This document shows positions 1 to 5,712 of a DNA stretch of 5,725 nt, one piece after another. The position numbers and the translations under genes are program-made. How positions within the stretch are numbered: the first letter of the stretch is position 1; each line of letters opens with the position of its first letter. The stretch is from an uncultured Desulfuromonadales bacterium. GTDB lineage: Bacteria; Desulfobacterota; Desulfuromonadia; Desulfuromonadales; Geopsychrobacteraceae. The notes below the pieces were generated by a model that saw nothing but the letters and a program-made list of their open reading frames with translations, had not been told where the DNA came from and ran no database searches. Location: positions 1-5,725 of the forward strand of contig CALZHQ010000122.1 of the NCBI GenBank assembly GCA_945787295.1, read 5' to 3'.

Positions 1-432
1 CGTAACGAAAAAGGTTTTACACTGATTGAATTGGTCGTGGTTATTGTTATCCTCGGTATTCTGGCTGCTGTTGCGGTGCCGAAATTTGTTGATATGCAGT
101 CGGATGCTCGTCAGTCCGCTCTCGAAGGGTTGTTCGGTTCGGTGCGGAGCGCAACTGCTTTGGCCCATGCCCAGTCATTGGTAAAGGGATCGCCAGCTTC
201 TATTACTATGGAAGGGGTAGCTGTTGCTATGACTAATGGTTACCCTACTCTGGCGGGGATCGAAAATGCGGTGAATATCAGCAATGATTTTACTTATGTC
301 GCCGCCACTGGAGTTTTTACCTTGACCGGTGGAACGAACTGTACGGTGACTTATGCAGAGGCAACGTCTGCCCCTGGGCCGCCGGTCGTTATAACTCCGC
401 CGAACATTACCATGAGTGCGACGTGCCAGTAA
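1..432 (+). CDS. mshA: MSHA-type major pilin (MshA-like), 5' end missing
   Basis: This is the 3' part of a type IV prepilin gene, open from the first base, so the start codon and most of the leader lie outside the window. The 143 visible residues begin with the leader end RNEKG. Prepilin peptidase should cut after this Gly, before FTLIE, leaving a mature protein of about 138 residues with Glu5 and the helix-kinking Pro22. The hydrophobic N-terminal helix is followed by an MSHA-family segment (MQSDARQSALEG) and a GYP motif in the globular domain. Two cysteines near the C-terminus (mature 109 and 137) probably form the D-region disulphide, enclosing a proline-rich loop (PGPP...TPP). The position directly before mshC argues for mshA rather than mshB, although the two paralogues are alike. 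Its Ala and Thr codons lean towards GCT and ACT, unlike its neighbours, which would suit high expression. Inferred role: shaft subunit assembled at the inner membrane. Confidence 0.82.
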   Translation, partial: RNEKGFTLIELVVVIVILGILAAVAVPKFVDMQSDARQSALEGLFGSVRSATALAHAQSLVKGSPASITMEGVAVAMTNGYPTLAGIENAVNISNDFTYVAATGVFTLTGGTNCTVTYAEATSAPGPPVVITPPNITMSATCQ

Positions 433-471
433 TTTGAACGGACCTCCCGTTTGAAAACGAGTAATATGTTT

Positions 472-498
472 GGAACGGGGCCTCTTGGGCCCCGTTTC
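472..498 (+). terminator. GC-rich hairpin after mshA, probable leaky terminator or attenuator
   Basis: The arms AACGGGGCC (474-482) and GGCCCCGTT (488-496) pair perfectly over 9 bp. The stem extends outward with G-T and G-C pairs (473/497, 472/498) and inward with a T-G pair. The loop is only 3-5 bases. The T-tract is poor: TTT at 495-497 belongs partly to the stem, then CGCG intervenes before TTT at 502-504. This suits partial rather than complete termination, or a 3' barrier protecting the pilin mRNA from exonucleases. It lies in the 81-bp gap between mshA and mshC, the only sizeable gap in the operon, and ends 16 bases before the mshC ATG. Confidence 0.68.
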
Positions 499-513
499 GC
501 GTTTAAAAAGACT

Positions 514-954
514 ATGGCTAGAATAAATAAACAATTGGGTTTTACTGTCATCGAACTAGTCGTGGTTATTGTGCTGCTGGGAATTCTGGCAGCTTTCGCC
601 CTGCCACGTTTTTTTGATGTCGACAGTTTCCGGACTCGCGCCGATTACGATGAAATTGCCGGTGCGGTTCGTTACGCCCAGAAGCTCGCCGTGGCCAGTG
701 GCTGCGACGTGCAGGTGCAGATCACCTCGGGCGGTTATGCTCTGCAGCAACACGCGACCAATTGTACAACCGGCGCCTTTACCAATATTTCCGGTCATCC
801 GATCACCAACGCGCCCATTTCGGGTGTCAGTCTGCCAACCAGAACCCTTGAGTTCGATGCCATGGGGCGTTGCACCAGCGGTGCCGGAACCTTTTCGATC
901 GGTGGTGAAAATATCACTGTTGTCGCCGAAACCGGCTATGTGGATGCGCCATGA
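514..954 (+). CDS. mshC: MSHA minor pilin/pseudopilin MshC (GspH/FimT-like)
   Basis: A 146-residue prepilin-like protein. The chosen ATG gives a 9-residue basic leader (MARINKQLG) followed by FTVIEL, with Glu5 and Pro22 in the mature protein. In-frame starts at 451 (TTG) and 466 (ATG) are rejected because they would put the hairpin inside the coding region and make the leader too long. No good Shine-Dalgarno is visible, only an A-rich AAAAAG at 505-510. After the N-terminal helix, the globular part carries FDAMGR (residues 114-119), the FDxxGR-type motif of the GspH/FimT pseudopilin fold, and ETGYV (139-143), a C-terminal motif I associate with MshC. Cysteines are at 64, 84 and 120. The stop overlaps the mshD start (ATGA), so translation is probably coupled. 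Inferred role: minor subunit helping to initiate the pilus at the inner membrane and ending up near its tip. Confidence 0.86.
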   Translation: MARINKQLGFTVIELVVVIVLLGILAAFALPRFFDVDSFRTRADYDEIAGAVRYAQKLAVASGCDVQVQITSGGYALQQHATNCTTGAFTNISGHPITNAPISGVSLPTRTLEFDAMGRCTSGAGTFSIGGENITVVAETGYVDAP

Positions 955-1427
955 ATCGTCGCATATTGTATAACCAAGCGGGGGTGACCCTGATCGAACT
1001 GATCATCTCGATGATAGTTATCTCGGTTGCGCTGGGCGGGGTGTTGCTTGTCATGAATTACAGCACCCTGCACTCTGCCGATCCGATGTTGCGCCATCAG
1101 GCGATCGCCATCGCCGAAGCCTACATGGAAGAGTTGTCCCTTAAAAATTATCGTGACCCGGATGATAACAATCTCTGCCCGGCCGCTGAAGGGAGCCGCG
1201 ATCTGTTCGATAATGTCTGCGATTATAACAGCCTGCCGGATACCGTTGTGCGTGATCAAACCGGTGCCGCAATCGGTGCCCTGGGGGGGTACAGTGTCGC
1301 TGTTAGCGTTTCAAATCCTGAAATAACCTACGGTTCCCCTGCGGTGACTGGATTGAGGATCGATGTCACTGTGACAGATCCGGCCGGGGAGTTTTTTACC
1401 CTGACCGGATACCGTGCTGAGTATTGA
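951..1427 (+). CDS. mshD: MSHA minor pilin MshD
   Basis: A 158-residue prepilin-like protein. The leader MNRRILYNQAG is followed by VTLIEL, so the cleavage site has Gly at -1, Val in place of Phe at +1, and Glu5 retained. The segment HSADPMLRHQ followed by AIAIAEAYMEEL (about residues 41-62) is characteristic of MshD. Cys76 and Cys90 probably form a disulphide. The C-terminal half is beta-rich, ending in a strand pattern (LRIDVTVTDPAG, then LTGYRAEY) like the GspI/PilV-type minor pilins. The ATG overlaps the mshC stop in an ATGA; upstream there is only a weak GGAT, so reinitiation by ribosomes leaving mshC is likely. A run of seven G (1283-1289) encodes Gly112-Gly113 and is a possible slippage site. 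mshO follows after seven bases. Inferred role: minor subunit of the tip or priming complex. Confidence 0.88.
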   Translation: MNRRILYNQAGVTLIELIISMIVISVALGGVLLVMNYSTLHSADPMLRHQAIAIAEAYMEELSLKNYRDPDDNNLCPAAEGSRDLFDNVCDYNSLPDTVVRDQTGAAIGALGGYSVAVSVSNPEITYGSPAVTGLRIDVTVTDPAGEFFTLTGYRAEY

Positions 1428-1431
1428 GGTG
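1426..1431 (+). promoter_or_regulatory. Ribosome binding site deciding the mshO start
   Basis: GAGGTG overlaps the mshD stop codon and precedes two adjacent ATG codons at 1432 and 1435. Measured from the GAGG core, spacing is 2 bases to the first and 5 to the second, so 1435 is the better start. An upstream in-frame GTG at 1414 lies inside mshD and has no such site. Confidence 0.65.
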
Positions 1432-1434
1432 ATG

Positions 1435-2256
1435 ATGTCACGAACAGGCAGATTCACAAACCGAAACGGTTTTACCCTCATTGAGCTGGTGGTGGTCATC
1501 GTCATTGCCGGGATCATCGCCGCCATCGGTGGAGGCCTTATCGTCAAGCCGCTGGCCGGTTATGTCGATCTGGCCCGACGGACTCGCCTGGTCGATCAAG
1601 CCGAGATGGCCCTGCGGCGGATGCAGCGGGATGTGCGGCAGGCCTTGCCGAACAGCGTGCGGATAGCTGGCGGTGGACAGTACCTGGAACTTTTGCATAC
1701 TGACGATGGTGGCCGATACCGGGCTCAGGATGATTCTACGACTATCCCGGTGGAAGATATCCTCGATTTCAGCGCCGCAGATAACGGATTTGAGGTGCTG
1801 GGGGATTTACGGACTGCGCCTAGCACGGGGGATGAGCTGGTTGTCTATAACATCTCAGCCAGTGGTCCGACCGGTAATGCCTATTTGGCGGGTGCTGATA
1901 ATGTCGCAAGCGTTGCAGCCGGGAGCACTGTGAGTCAGGTCAATATGACGCAACTGAACCCCTTCGCCAACAGCTCCCCTTACCAGCGGTTTTTCATTGT
2001 TGACGGCCCGGTGAGTTATGCCTGTGAAGCTGGAAATCTTAATCGCTACAGCGGCTATGCCAAAACTGCGGCACAGGCAACGCCGCCGGCTGGGGGGACA
2101 GTCTCTCTGGTCACGCGTGGCATCAGCAGTTGCCAGTTTTCTTACAACCCGGGAGCCAGCCAGCGGGCCGGTCTGATAACTCTGCAGTTGACTTTATCCG
2201 AAGCGGGAGAAACCATTACTTTGCTGCATCAGGTTCATGTGGTGAATGCACCATGA
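1435..2256 (+). CDS. mshO: MSHA minor pilin MshO
   Basis: A 273-residue prepilin-like protein, larger than the other minor pilins, as expected for MshO. The leader MSRTGRFTNRNG is cut before FTLIEL; Glu5 is present. Family-typical segments follow: KPLAGYVDLARRTRLVDQAE (residues 38-57), ALRRMQRDVRQALPNSVRI (59-77), then YLELL and GGRYR (83-96). Near the C-terminus, CQFSY (233-237) and a final QVHVVNAP match the MshO tail as I know it. Cys197 and Cys233 are the only cysteines and probably pair. The overall pattern (PilW/GspJ-like helix plus beta-rich domain) suggests a tip-complex subunit. The chosen start uses the GAGGTG site at 1426-1431; the ATG at 1432 would add one residue. The stop overlaps the mshP ATG (ATGA). 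The G6 run at 2092-2097 is a weaker version of the tracts in mshD and mshQ. Confidence 0.9.
   Translation: MSRTGRFTNRNGFTLIELVVVIVIAGIIAAIGGGLIVKPLAGYVDLARRTRLVDQAEMALRRMQRDVRQALPNSVRIAGGGQYLELLHTDDGGRYRAQDDSTTIPVEDILDFSAADNGFEVLGDLRTAPSTGDELVVYNISASGPTGNAYLAGADNVASVAAGSTVSQVNMTQLNPFANSSPYQRFFIVDGPVSYACEAGNLNRYSGYAKTAAQATPPAGGTVSLVTRGISSCQFSYNPGASQRAGLITLQLTLSEAGETITLLHQVHVVNAP
2241..2245 (+). promoter_or_regulatory. Ribosome binding site of mshP
   Basis: GGTGA lies within the 3' end of mshO, seven bases before the mshP ATG at 2253. The same GGTGA and spacing recur before mshQ. It supports this ATG over the in-frame start far upstream at 2130, which lies deep inside mshO and would bury the prepilin leader. 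Confidence 0.5.
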
Positions 2257-2654
2257 AAATATTTCGACCATTAAAGAATCAAGCCGGGTTCACCTTGGTG
2301 CAAGCCATTTTTATTCTGGTGGTGTTGGCTCTGCTCGGGGTGGTGATGATGCGCATGATCGGTACCCAGAGTACGACCAGTGCCTTTGCTCTCCAGGGAA
2401 CACGAGCCTATCAGGCTGCGCGCAGTGGACTGGAGTGGGGGGCGGCACGGGCGACAGGTGGGAATTGTGCCGCGGGTAGTAGCATGACAATTAGCGGGTT
2501 TTCTGTGACGGTCGATTGTACGAACACCCTCTTTACCGAAGGCGCTGGGCCTGCCTATTCCGTATTTCATTTGTCATCGGTTGCCGAATTCGGGACTTAT
2601 GGCAGCCCAAGTTACATTCAGCGACGCGTCGAAGCAAAGGTGAAGTTGCCATGA
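2253..2654 (+). CDS. mshP: MSHA minor pilin MshP (PilX/GspK-like N-terminus)
   Basis: A 133-residue prepilin-like protein with leader MKIFRPLKNQAG before FTLVQAIF. Mature position 5 is Gln, not the invariant Glu, and a long hydrophobic helix follows (about residues 13-36). The segment LQGTRAYQAARSGLEWG (47-63) is the most recognisable MshP signature and resembles the helix of PilX-type proteins. Cys72 and Cys89 probably form a disulphide. In related systems Glu5 helps a subunit dock onto the previous one, and the first, tip-most pseudopilin (GspK) lacks it, so a position at the very tip, next to the cargo MshQ, is plausible (inference). The start overlaps the mshO stop, and the stop overlaps the mshQ start, both as ATGA, so its expression is probably coupled to both. 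Confidence 0.88.
   Translation: MKIFRPLKNQAGFTLVQAIFILVVLALLGVVMMRMIGTQSTTSAFALQGTRAYQAARSGLEWGAARATGGNCAAGSSMTISGFSVTVDCTNTLFTEGAGPAYSVFHLSSVAEFGTYGSPSYIQRRVEAKVKLP
2636..2643 (+). promoter_or_regulatory. Ribosome binding site of mshQ
   Basis: AAAGGTGA, a good match to the 3' end of 16S rRNA, ends seven bases before the ATG at 2651. It fixes this start, which is directly followed by a signal peptide. The in-frame ATG-less extension upstream to 2516 lies inside mshP and encodes no export signal. Confidence 0.65.
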
Positions 2655-5623
2655 ACAAACTGGTAAAAAATATGTGCTTAGGGCTGCTGGCGTTATTGAT
2701 GGCTACACTGTTTGTCACTACAACATGGGCCGGTTGCTCCAGTTATATCGGTCGAGCAACCATCAATGAAGCGAGCACCAAGAACAATGAGGATTTTGTC
2801 GAGATCAAGCTGCTTGATTCGAATATAACCAGTACCGTTTACAACAATTGGACGATCGGGGTGTGCAGCAACGGTGGGGGCTGCAGCACCTATAACGTTT
2901 CATCGGCATCAGTGACGTTGCCGTACTTGCTGGTTGGTGGCATTGATCCCAAAGAACTCGATTTTAATAAAGGCATGGATATCATTCTCCTGGACGGCAA
3001 TGGGGATGCGATCGATTATCTGACTGCAGGGGGATATTCTGACCAGGCTGGACAGGCGTCGGGCTGTGCCTTTGATTTTGACACGGCGGTAGCCAAGTCG
3101 AACACCCATACGTTTGGCCGCTTTCCGGATGGGACCGGTGATTGGGCAGCAACCGGACCAGGTGGCTCAGTGCCAAATACTGAAGAGGCGACGAATGACG
3201 ATACGACCGGACCTGACGGAAACCCGATTGCACGAATCGATATTGGGAATGTGACGGTCAATCGTGGCGATAGCGCTACCTTTACCGTTTCGGTGTACGA
3301 TGAAAATGGCAATCCGACCACTAAGCCGTATAGCATTGATATCGAATATGAAACGATTGATGACTCGGCGCTAGCAGGGACTGACTATACCGCGACGTCG
3401 GGAACTTTAAATATCCCGGCCAATGCAGCATCCGCGACCTTTGATGTGCCAACATTGGGGAGCGGGGGGGGCTGTGGCGGAGGTGGGGGCGGTGTCGATT
3501 TCTGGATCCGGATATTAAATCCGAATGGGGTCGCCTATCCAGTCGTTATCCTGAACCATTTTGCTATCGGCAGCATCGTTGATGGCGGAACCCTGGACCA
3601 CATCCGGATCGAACACTCCGGTATCGGTTTAACCTGCCAACGCTCCGATATTGTTATTCGCGCCTGTGAAGATGCTTCCTGCAGCAGCGAATACCTCTGT
3701 CCGGTGACGGTGACCATGACCCCGGCCTCTGCAAATCCCCCAGCCTGGATTTCTGGGGACACCTACACTTTCAGTACCGGCAGCACGACTGTTCAGTTGC
3801 GCCAGAATACTCCAACAACTTTGACCCTAGGCATTGCCAGCCCGTCACCAACGCCGTCGAATGGAACAACCTGCTATCTGGGTGGCAGTCCCGGCAGCTG
3901 TGATATGGAGTTTTTTGAGTCCGGTTTTGTTTTCGATATCCCCGACTTGACCTCCTGCCAGACGTCATCCGCCGTTTCGATTCAGGCGGTGCGGGCGGAC
4001 GCCACGGCGCAAACCTGTGTCGCCGATGGTGGCTTTGCCAATAGCGGCAAAACGGTCAATTTCTGGAGCAACTATACAAATCCAGCAAGCGGCTCGAGCC
4101 AGGTCGGTCTGAGTGGATCAAATATTGCCACCAGCAGTCCCGGTACCGGGATATCTCTTAACTTTGACGCTACGGCAACGGCTTCGTTTACGGTAAACTA
4201 TCCGGATGCTGGCCAGCTGTTGCTCGATGCCCGTTACGATGGAGTCGGAGCTGAAGAGACTGGACTGGTGATGCTCGGCAACGACAGTTTCACCGTTCGC
4301 CCGGTCGGTCTCTGTGTCTACAGCGATGACATCAACGCAGATTGTGCATCCGGTGATGGCTCCTGCAGCGGATTTAAAAGGGTGAATGAGAATTTCAATC
4401 TGAAGATTAAGGCGGTTTGCTGGGAGTCTGCCGGGGATACCGATTTCTGCAGCGGTAATACGACAACGCCGAATTATGTCCAGAATGGAATCCCGATCAG
4501 CCATACTCGGGTTGCACCAACCAGCGCAGGTTCGGCTGATGGCAGCATCGGGATCTCATCAATCGATATGGTCGATGCCGATAACGGAGAACATGTCATT
4601 GGCAATCAGACTGTTTCCGAGGTTGGAGTTTTCACCTTTACCGCGGCACCGACAAATTATTTCGGGACGGTTTTGCCGGCGGCGACTTCAACCAATATCG
4701 GTCGTTTTACCCCCGACCATTTTGAAACCTCAATATCGGCCAACGGCACCCTCGAAAACGCCTGTACCGGATTTACTTACAGCGGACAGGGTTTCGGCTA
4801 CGATCCTCTCGATCGGCCGACAATGACGATTACCGCGACTGACAGTGGGGGGAATACGACAGTCAATTATCGTGACGATTTCGTCAAACTGACCGATCCG
4901 GCCACGCAGATCAGTATGCCGGCAGTAACTGCTGATGCAACCTCTCTGGGAGCTGATGCGGTGACACCTTTGGCTTTAACCTGGTCCCCCGCAGCGAGCA
5001 ACCTGACAGCGAATGCCGATGGCACCCTGACCTTTACCCTTGGTGCCGATCAATTTACCTACACTCGTAATGCCAATGCGCTGGTCGATCTGTTTAATAC
5101 GGATATCCAACTCGAAGTGGCGTCGATAGCTGATGGCGATGGGATTACCGCCAATGACCTGTCCCGCTTCTTTGTCCCTGCGAGTATCGAAGTCCGCTAC
5201 GGACAACTGGTGTTGCGGAATGCTTATGGTCCGGAAACTTTACCACTGACGCTGCCATTGCTTGCAGAGTATTTCAATGGCACCAGCTTCGTCAGCAACA
5301 GCCTTGATAATTGTACAGCATACGATTCAGTCAACCTGGGGCTGTCGAATTTCCAAGGCAATCTCGCTCTTGGTGAGACGACTCCGGCCGGCAATGGGAC
5401 TCTGCTGGCAGGGGTGGGGACTGGCATGAGCCTGAGCGCTCCCTGGGTGAGTGCGGCGACGCCGAATGATGGCAGCGTCGATCTGACCCTCGACTTGAGT
5501 GCGGCAACCGGTTTGAATCTGCCCTGGCTACTGCCTGGTGGGGTTAATCCGACCGCACAAGCAACCTTCGGTATTTTCAAGGGGAATGAACGGCTGATCT
5601 ATATGCGCGAATCAGTCCAGTAG
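2651..5623 (+). CDS. mshQ: MSHA pilus-associated exported protein MshQ, putative tip adhesin
   Basis: A 990-residue exported protein. Residues 1-27 form a signal peptide (MNKLVKN, a Leu-rich core, then TTTWA before GC). Residues about 36-180 look like a lamin-tail-like domain: INEAS...DFVEIKLLD, WTIGV, DIILLDGNGDAIDYL and the closing FGRFPDGTGDW...PGGSVPN. Residues about 194-296 look like a Calx-beta domain (GTDYTATSGTLNIPANAAS, FDVPTL, then RILNPNGVA) interrupted by a glycine-rich loop (270-281). From about 315 onward the protein follows MshQ/DUF6701: HIRIEHSGIGLTC, FRFD-like beta repeats, GRFTPDHF (684-691), VRYGQLVLRNAYG (848-860) and the end ATFGIFKGNERLIYMRE. After the signal peptide there are about twenty cysteines, suggesting many disulphides and folding in the periplasm. 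It ends the operon, overlapping mshP. Inferred role: pilus tip or surface adhesin presented by MshC/D/O/P. The biochemical activity is unknown. Confidence 0.9.
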   Translation: MNKLVKNMCLGLLALLMATLFVTTTWAGCSSYIGRATINEASTKNNEDFVEIKLLDSNITSTVYNNWTIGVCSNGGGCSTYNVSSASVTLPYLLVGGIDPKELDFNKGMDIILLDGNGDAIDYLTAGGYSDQAGQASGCAFDFDTAVAKSNTHTFGRFPDGTGDWAATGPGGSVPNTEEATNDDTTGPDGNPIARIDIGNVTVNRGDSATFTVSVYDENGNPTTKPYSIDIEYETIDDSALAGTDYTATSGTLNIPANAASATFDVPTLGSGGGCGGGGGGVDFWIRILNPNGVAYPVVILNHFAIGSIVDGGTLDHIRIEHSGIGLTCQRSDIVIRACEDASCSSEYLCPVTVTMTPASANPPAWISGDTYTFSTGSTTVQLRQNTPTTLTLGIASPSPTPSNGTTCYLGGSPGSCDMEFFESGFVFDIPDLTSCQTSSAVSIQAVRADATAQTCVADGGFANSGKTVNFWSNYTNPASGSSQVGLSGSNIATSSPGTGISLNFDATATASFTVNYPDAGQLLLDARYDGVGAEETGLVMLGNDSFTVRPVGLCVYSDDINADCASGDGSCSGFKRVNENFNLKIKAVCWESAGDTDFCSGNTTTPNYVQNGIPISHTRVAPTSAGSADGSIGISSIDMVDADNGEHVIGNQTVSEVGVFTFTAAPTNYFGTVLPAATSTNIGRFTPDHFETSISANGTLENACTGFTYSGQGFGYDPLDRPTMTITATDSGGNTTVNYRDDFVKLTDPATQISMPAVTADATSLGADAVTPLALTWSPAASNLTANADGTLTFTLGADQFTYTRNANALVDLFNTDIQLEVASIADGDGITANDLSRFFVPASIEVRYGQLVLRNAYGPETLPLTLPLLAEYFNGTSFVSNSLDNCTAYDSVNLGLSNFQGNLALGETTPAGNGTLLAGVGTGMSLSAPWVSAATPNDGSVDLTLDLSAATGLNLPWLLPGGVNPTAQATFGIFKGNERLIYMRESVQ
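3464..3471 (+). repeat. G8 homopolymer inside mshQ, possible slippage site
   Basis: Eight consecutive G encode most of Gly272-Gly274 in a wider G-rich patch (about 3457-3492). Read by hand, loss of one G leads to TAA at 3516-3518 and gain of one G leads to TGA at 3580-3582. Either change would remove the whole C-terminal two thirds of MshQ. Confidence 0.6.
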
Positions 5624-5668
5624 GTTGTGGCGAGCCTCAGCAGAATCGCATCTCCTGTGTTGCATTTT

Positions 5669-5712
5669 GATTTCGCTCCTCGACGTAGCGCTGCTACGCC
5701 TGCGGGCTAATC
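5669..5712. repeat. Imperfect inverted repeat downstream of mshQ, REP-like intergenic element
   Basis: The core CGTAGC-GCT-GCTACG (5684-5698) is a perfect 6-bp stem with a 3-base loop. The arms continue imperfectly: G5682/C5700, GCTC (5675-5678) with GGGC (5704-5707), and GATT (5669-5672) with AATC (5709-5712). There is no T-tract, so it is a poor intrinsic terminator. The layout resembles dispersed palindromic elements placed after operons, and its base pattern is unlike the coding sequence before it. The remainder of 5624-5725 shows no gene or promoter. Only one copy is in the window, so the dispersed nature is inferred; the element may extend past the window edge. Confidence 0.5.

Noticed and set aside
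437..451. Small hairpin AACGG-ACCTC-CCGTT just after the mshA stop
   Set aside because: A 5-bp stem without a T-tract is expected by chance; the 472-498 hairpin is far stronger.
462..467. TAATAT as a -10 box for an internal promoter before mshC
   Set aside because: The best -35-like sequence (TTGAAA, 451-456) is only 5 bases upstream, and TTGAAC (434-439) is 22 bases away; neither spacing works.
451..513. N-terminal extension of mshC from TTG 451 or ATG 466
   Set aside because: It would translate through the strong hairpin, lacks a ribosome site, and gives a leader far longer than usual for this family.
519..524. TAGAAT as a -10 box near the mshC start
   Set aside because: It lies inside the start of mshC and has no -35-like sequence about 17 bases upstream.
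34..572. A 14-base identical stretch in mshA (34-47) and mshC (559-572), GTCGTGGTTATTGT
   Set aside because: Both copies encode the conserved prepilin helix (VVVIV), so protein constraint and common descent explain it without a recombination site.
569..973. Overlapping + strand frame of 134 codons within mshC
   Set aside because: It is a shifted reading of mshC, with many Pro/Arg/Ser, no ribosome site and no recognisable motif.
3457..3492. Canonical G-quadruplex in the G-rich patch of mshQ
   Set aside because: Only three clear runs of three or more G exist unless the G8 run is split, and one loop would be about 13 bases, so a stable canonical form is doubtful.
4118..4504. Antisense open frame of 128 codons within mshQ
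   Set aside because: It has no family motif, its composition mirrors the Thr/Gly/Asp-rich coding strand, and the + strand gene is well supported. The same applies to minus-strand frames at 175-534, 936-1259, 2271-2570, 3016-3336 and 5224-5580.
5624..5668. Intrinsic terminator immediately after mshQ
   Set aside because: No stable stem followed by a T-run is visible here; only a 3-bp GGC/GCC pairing at 5628-5635.
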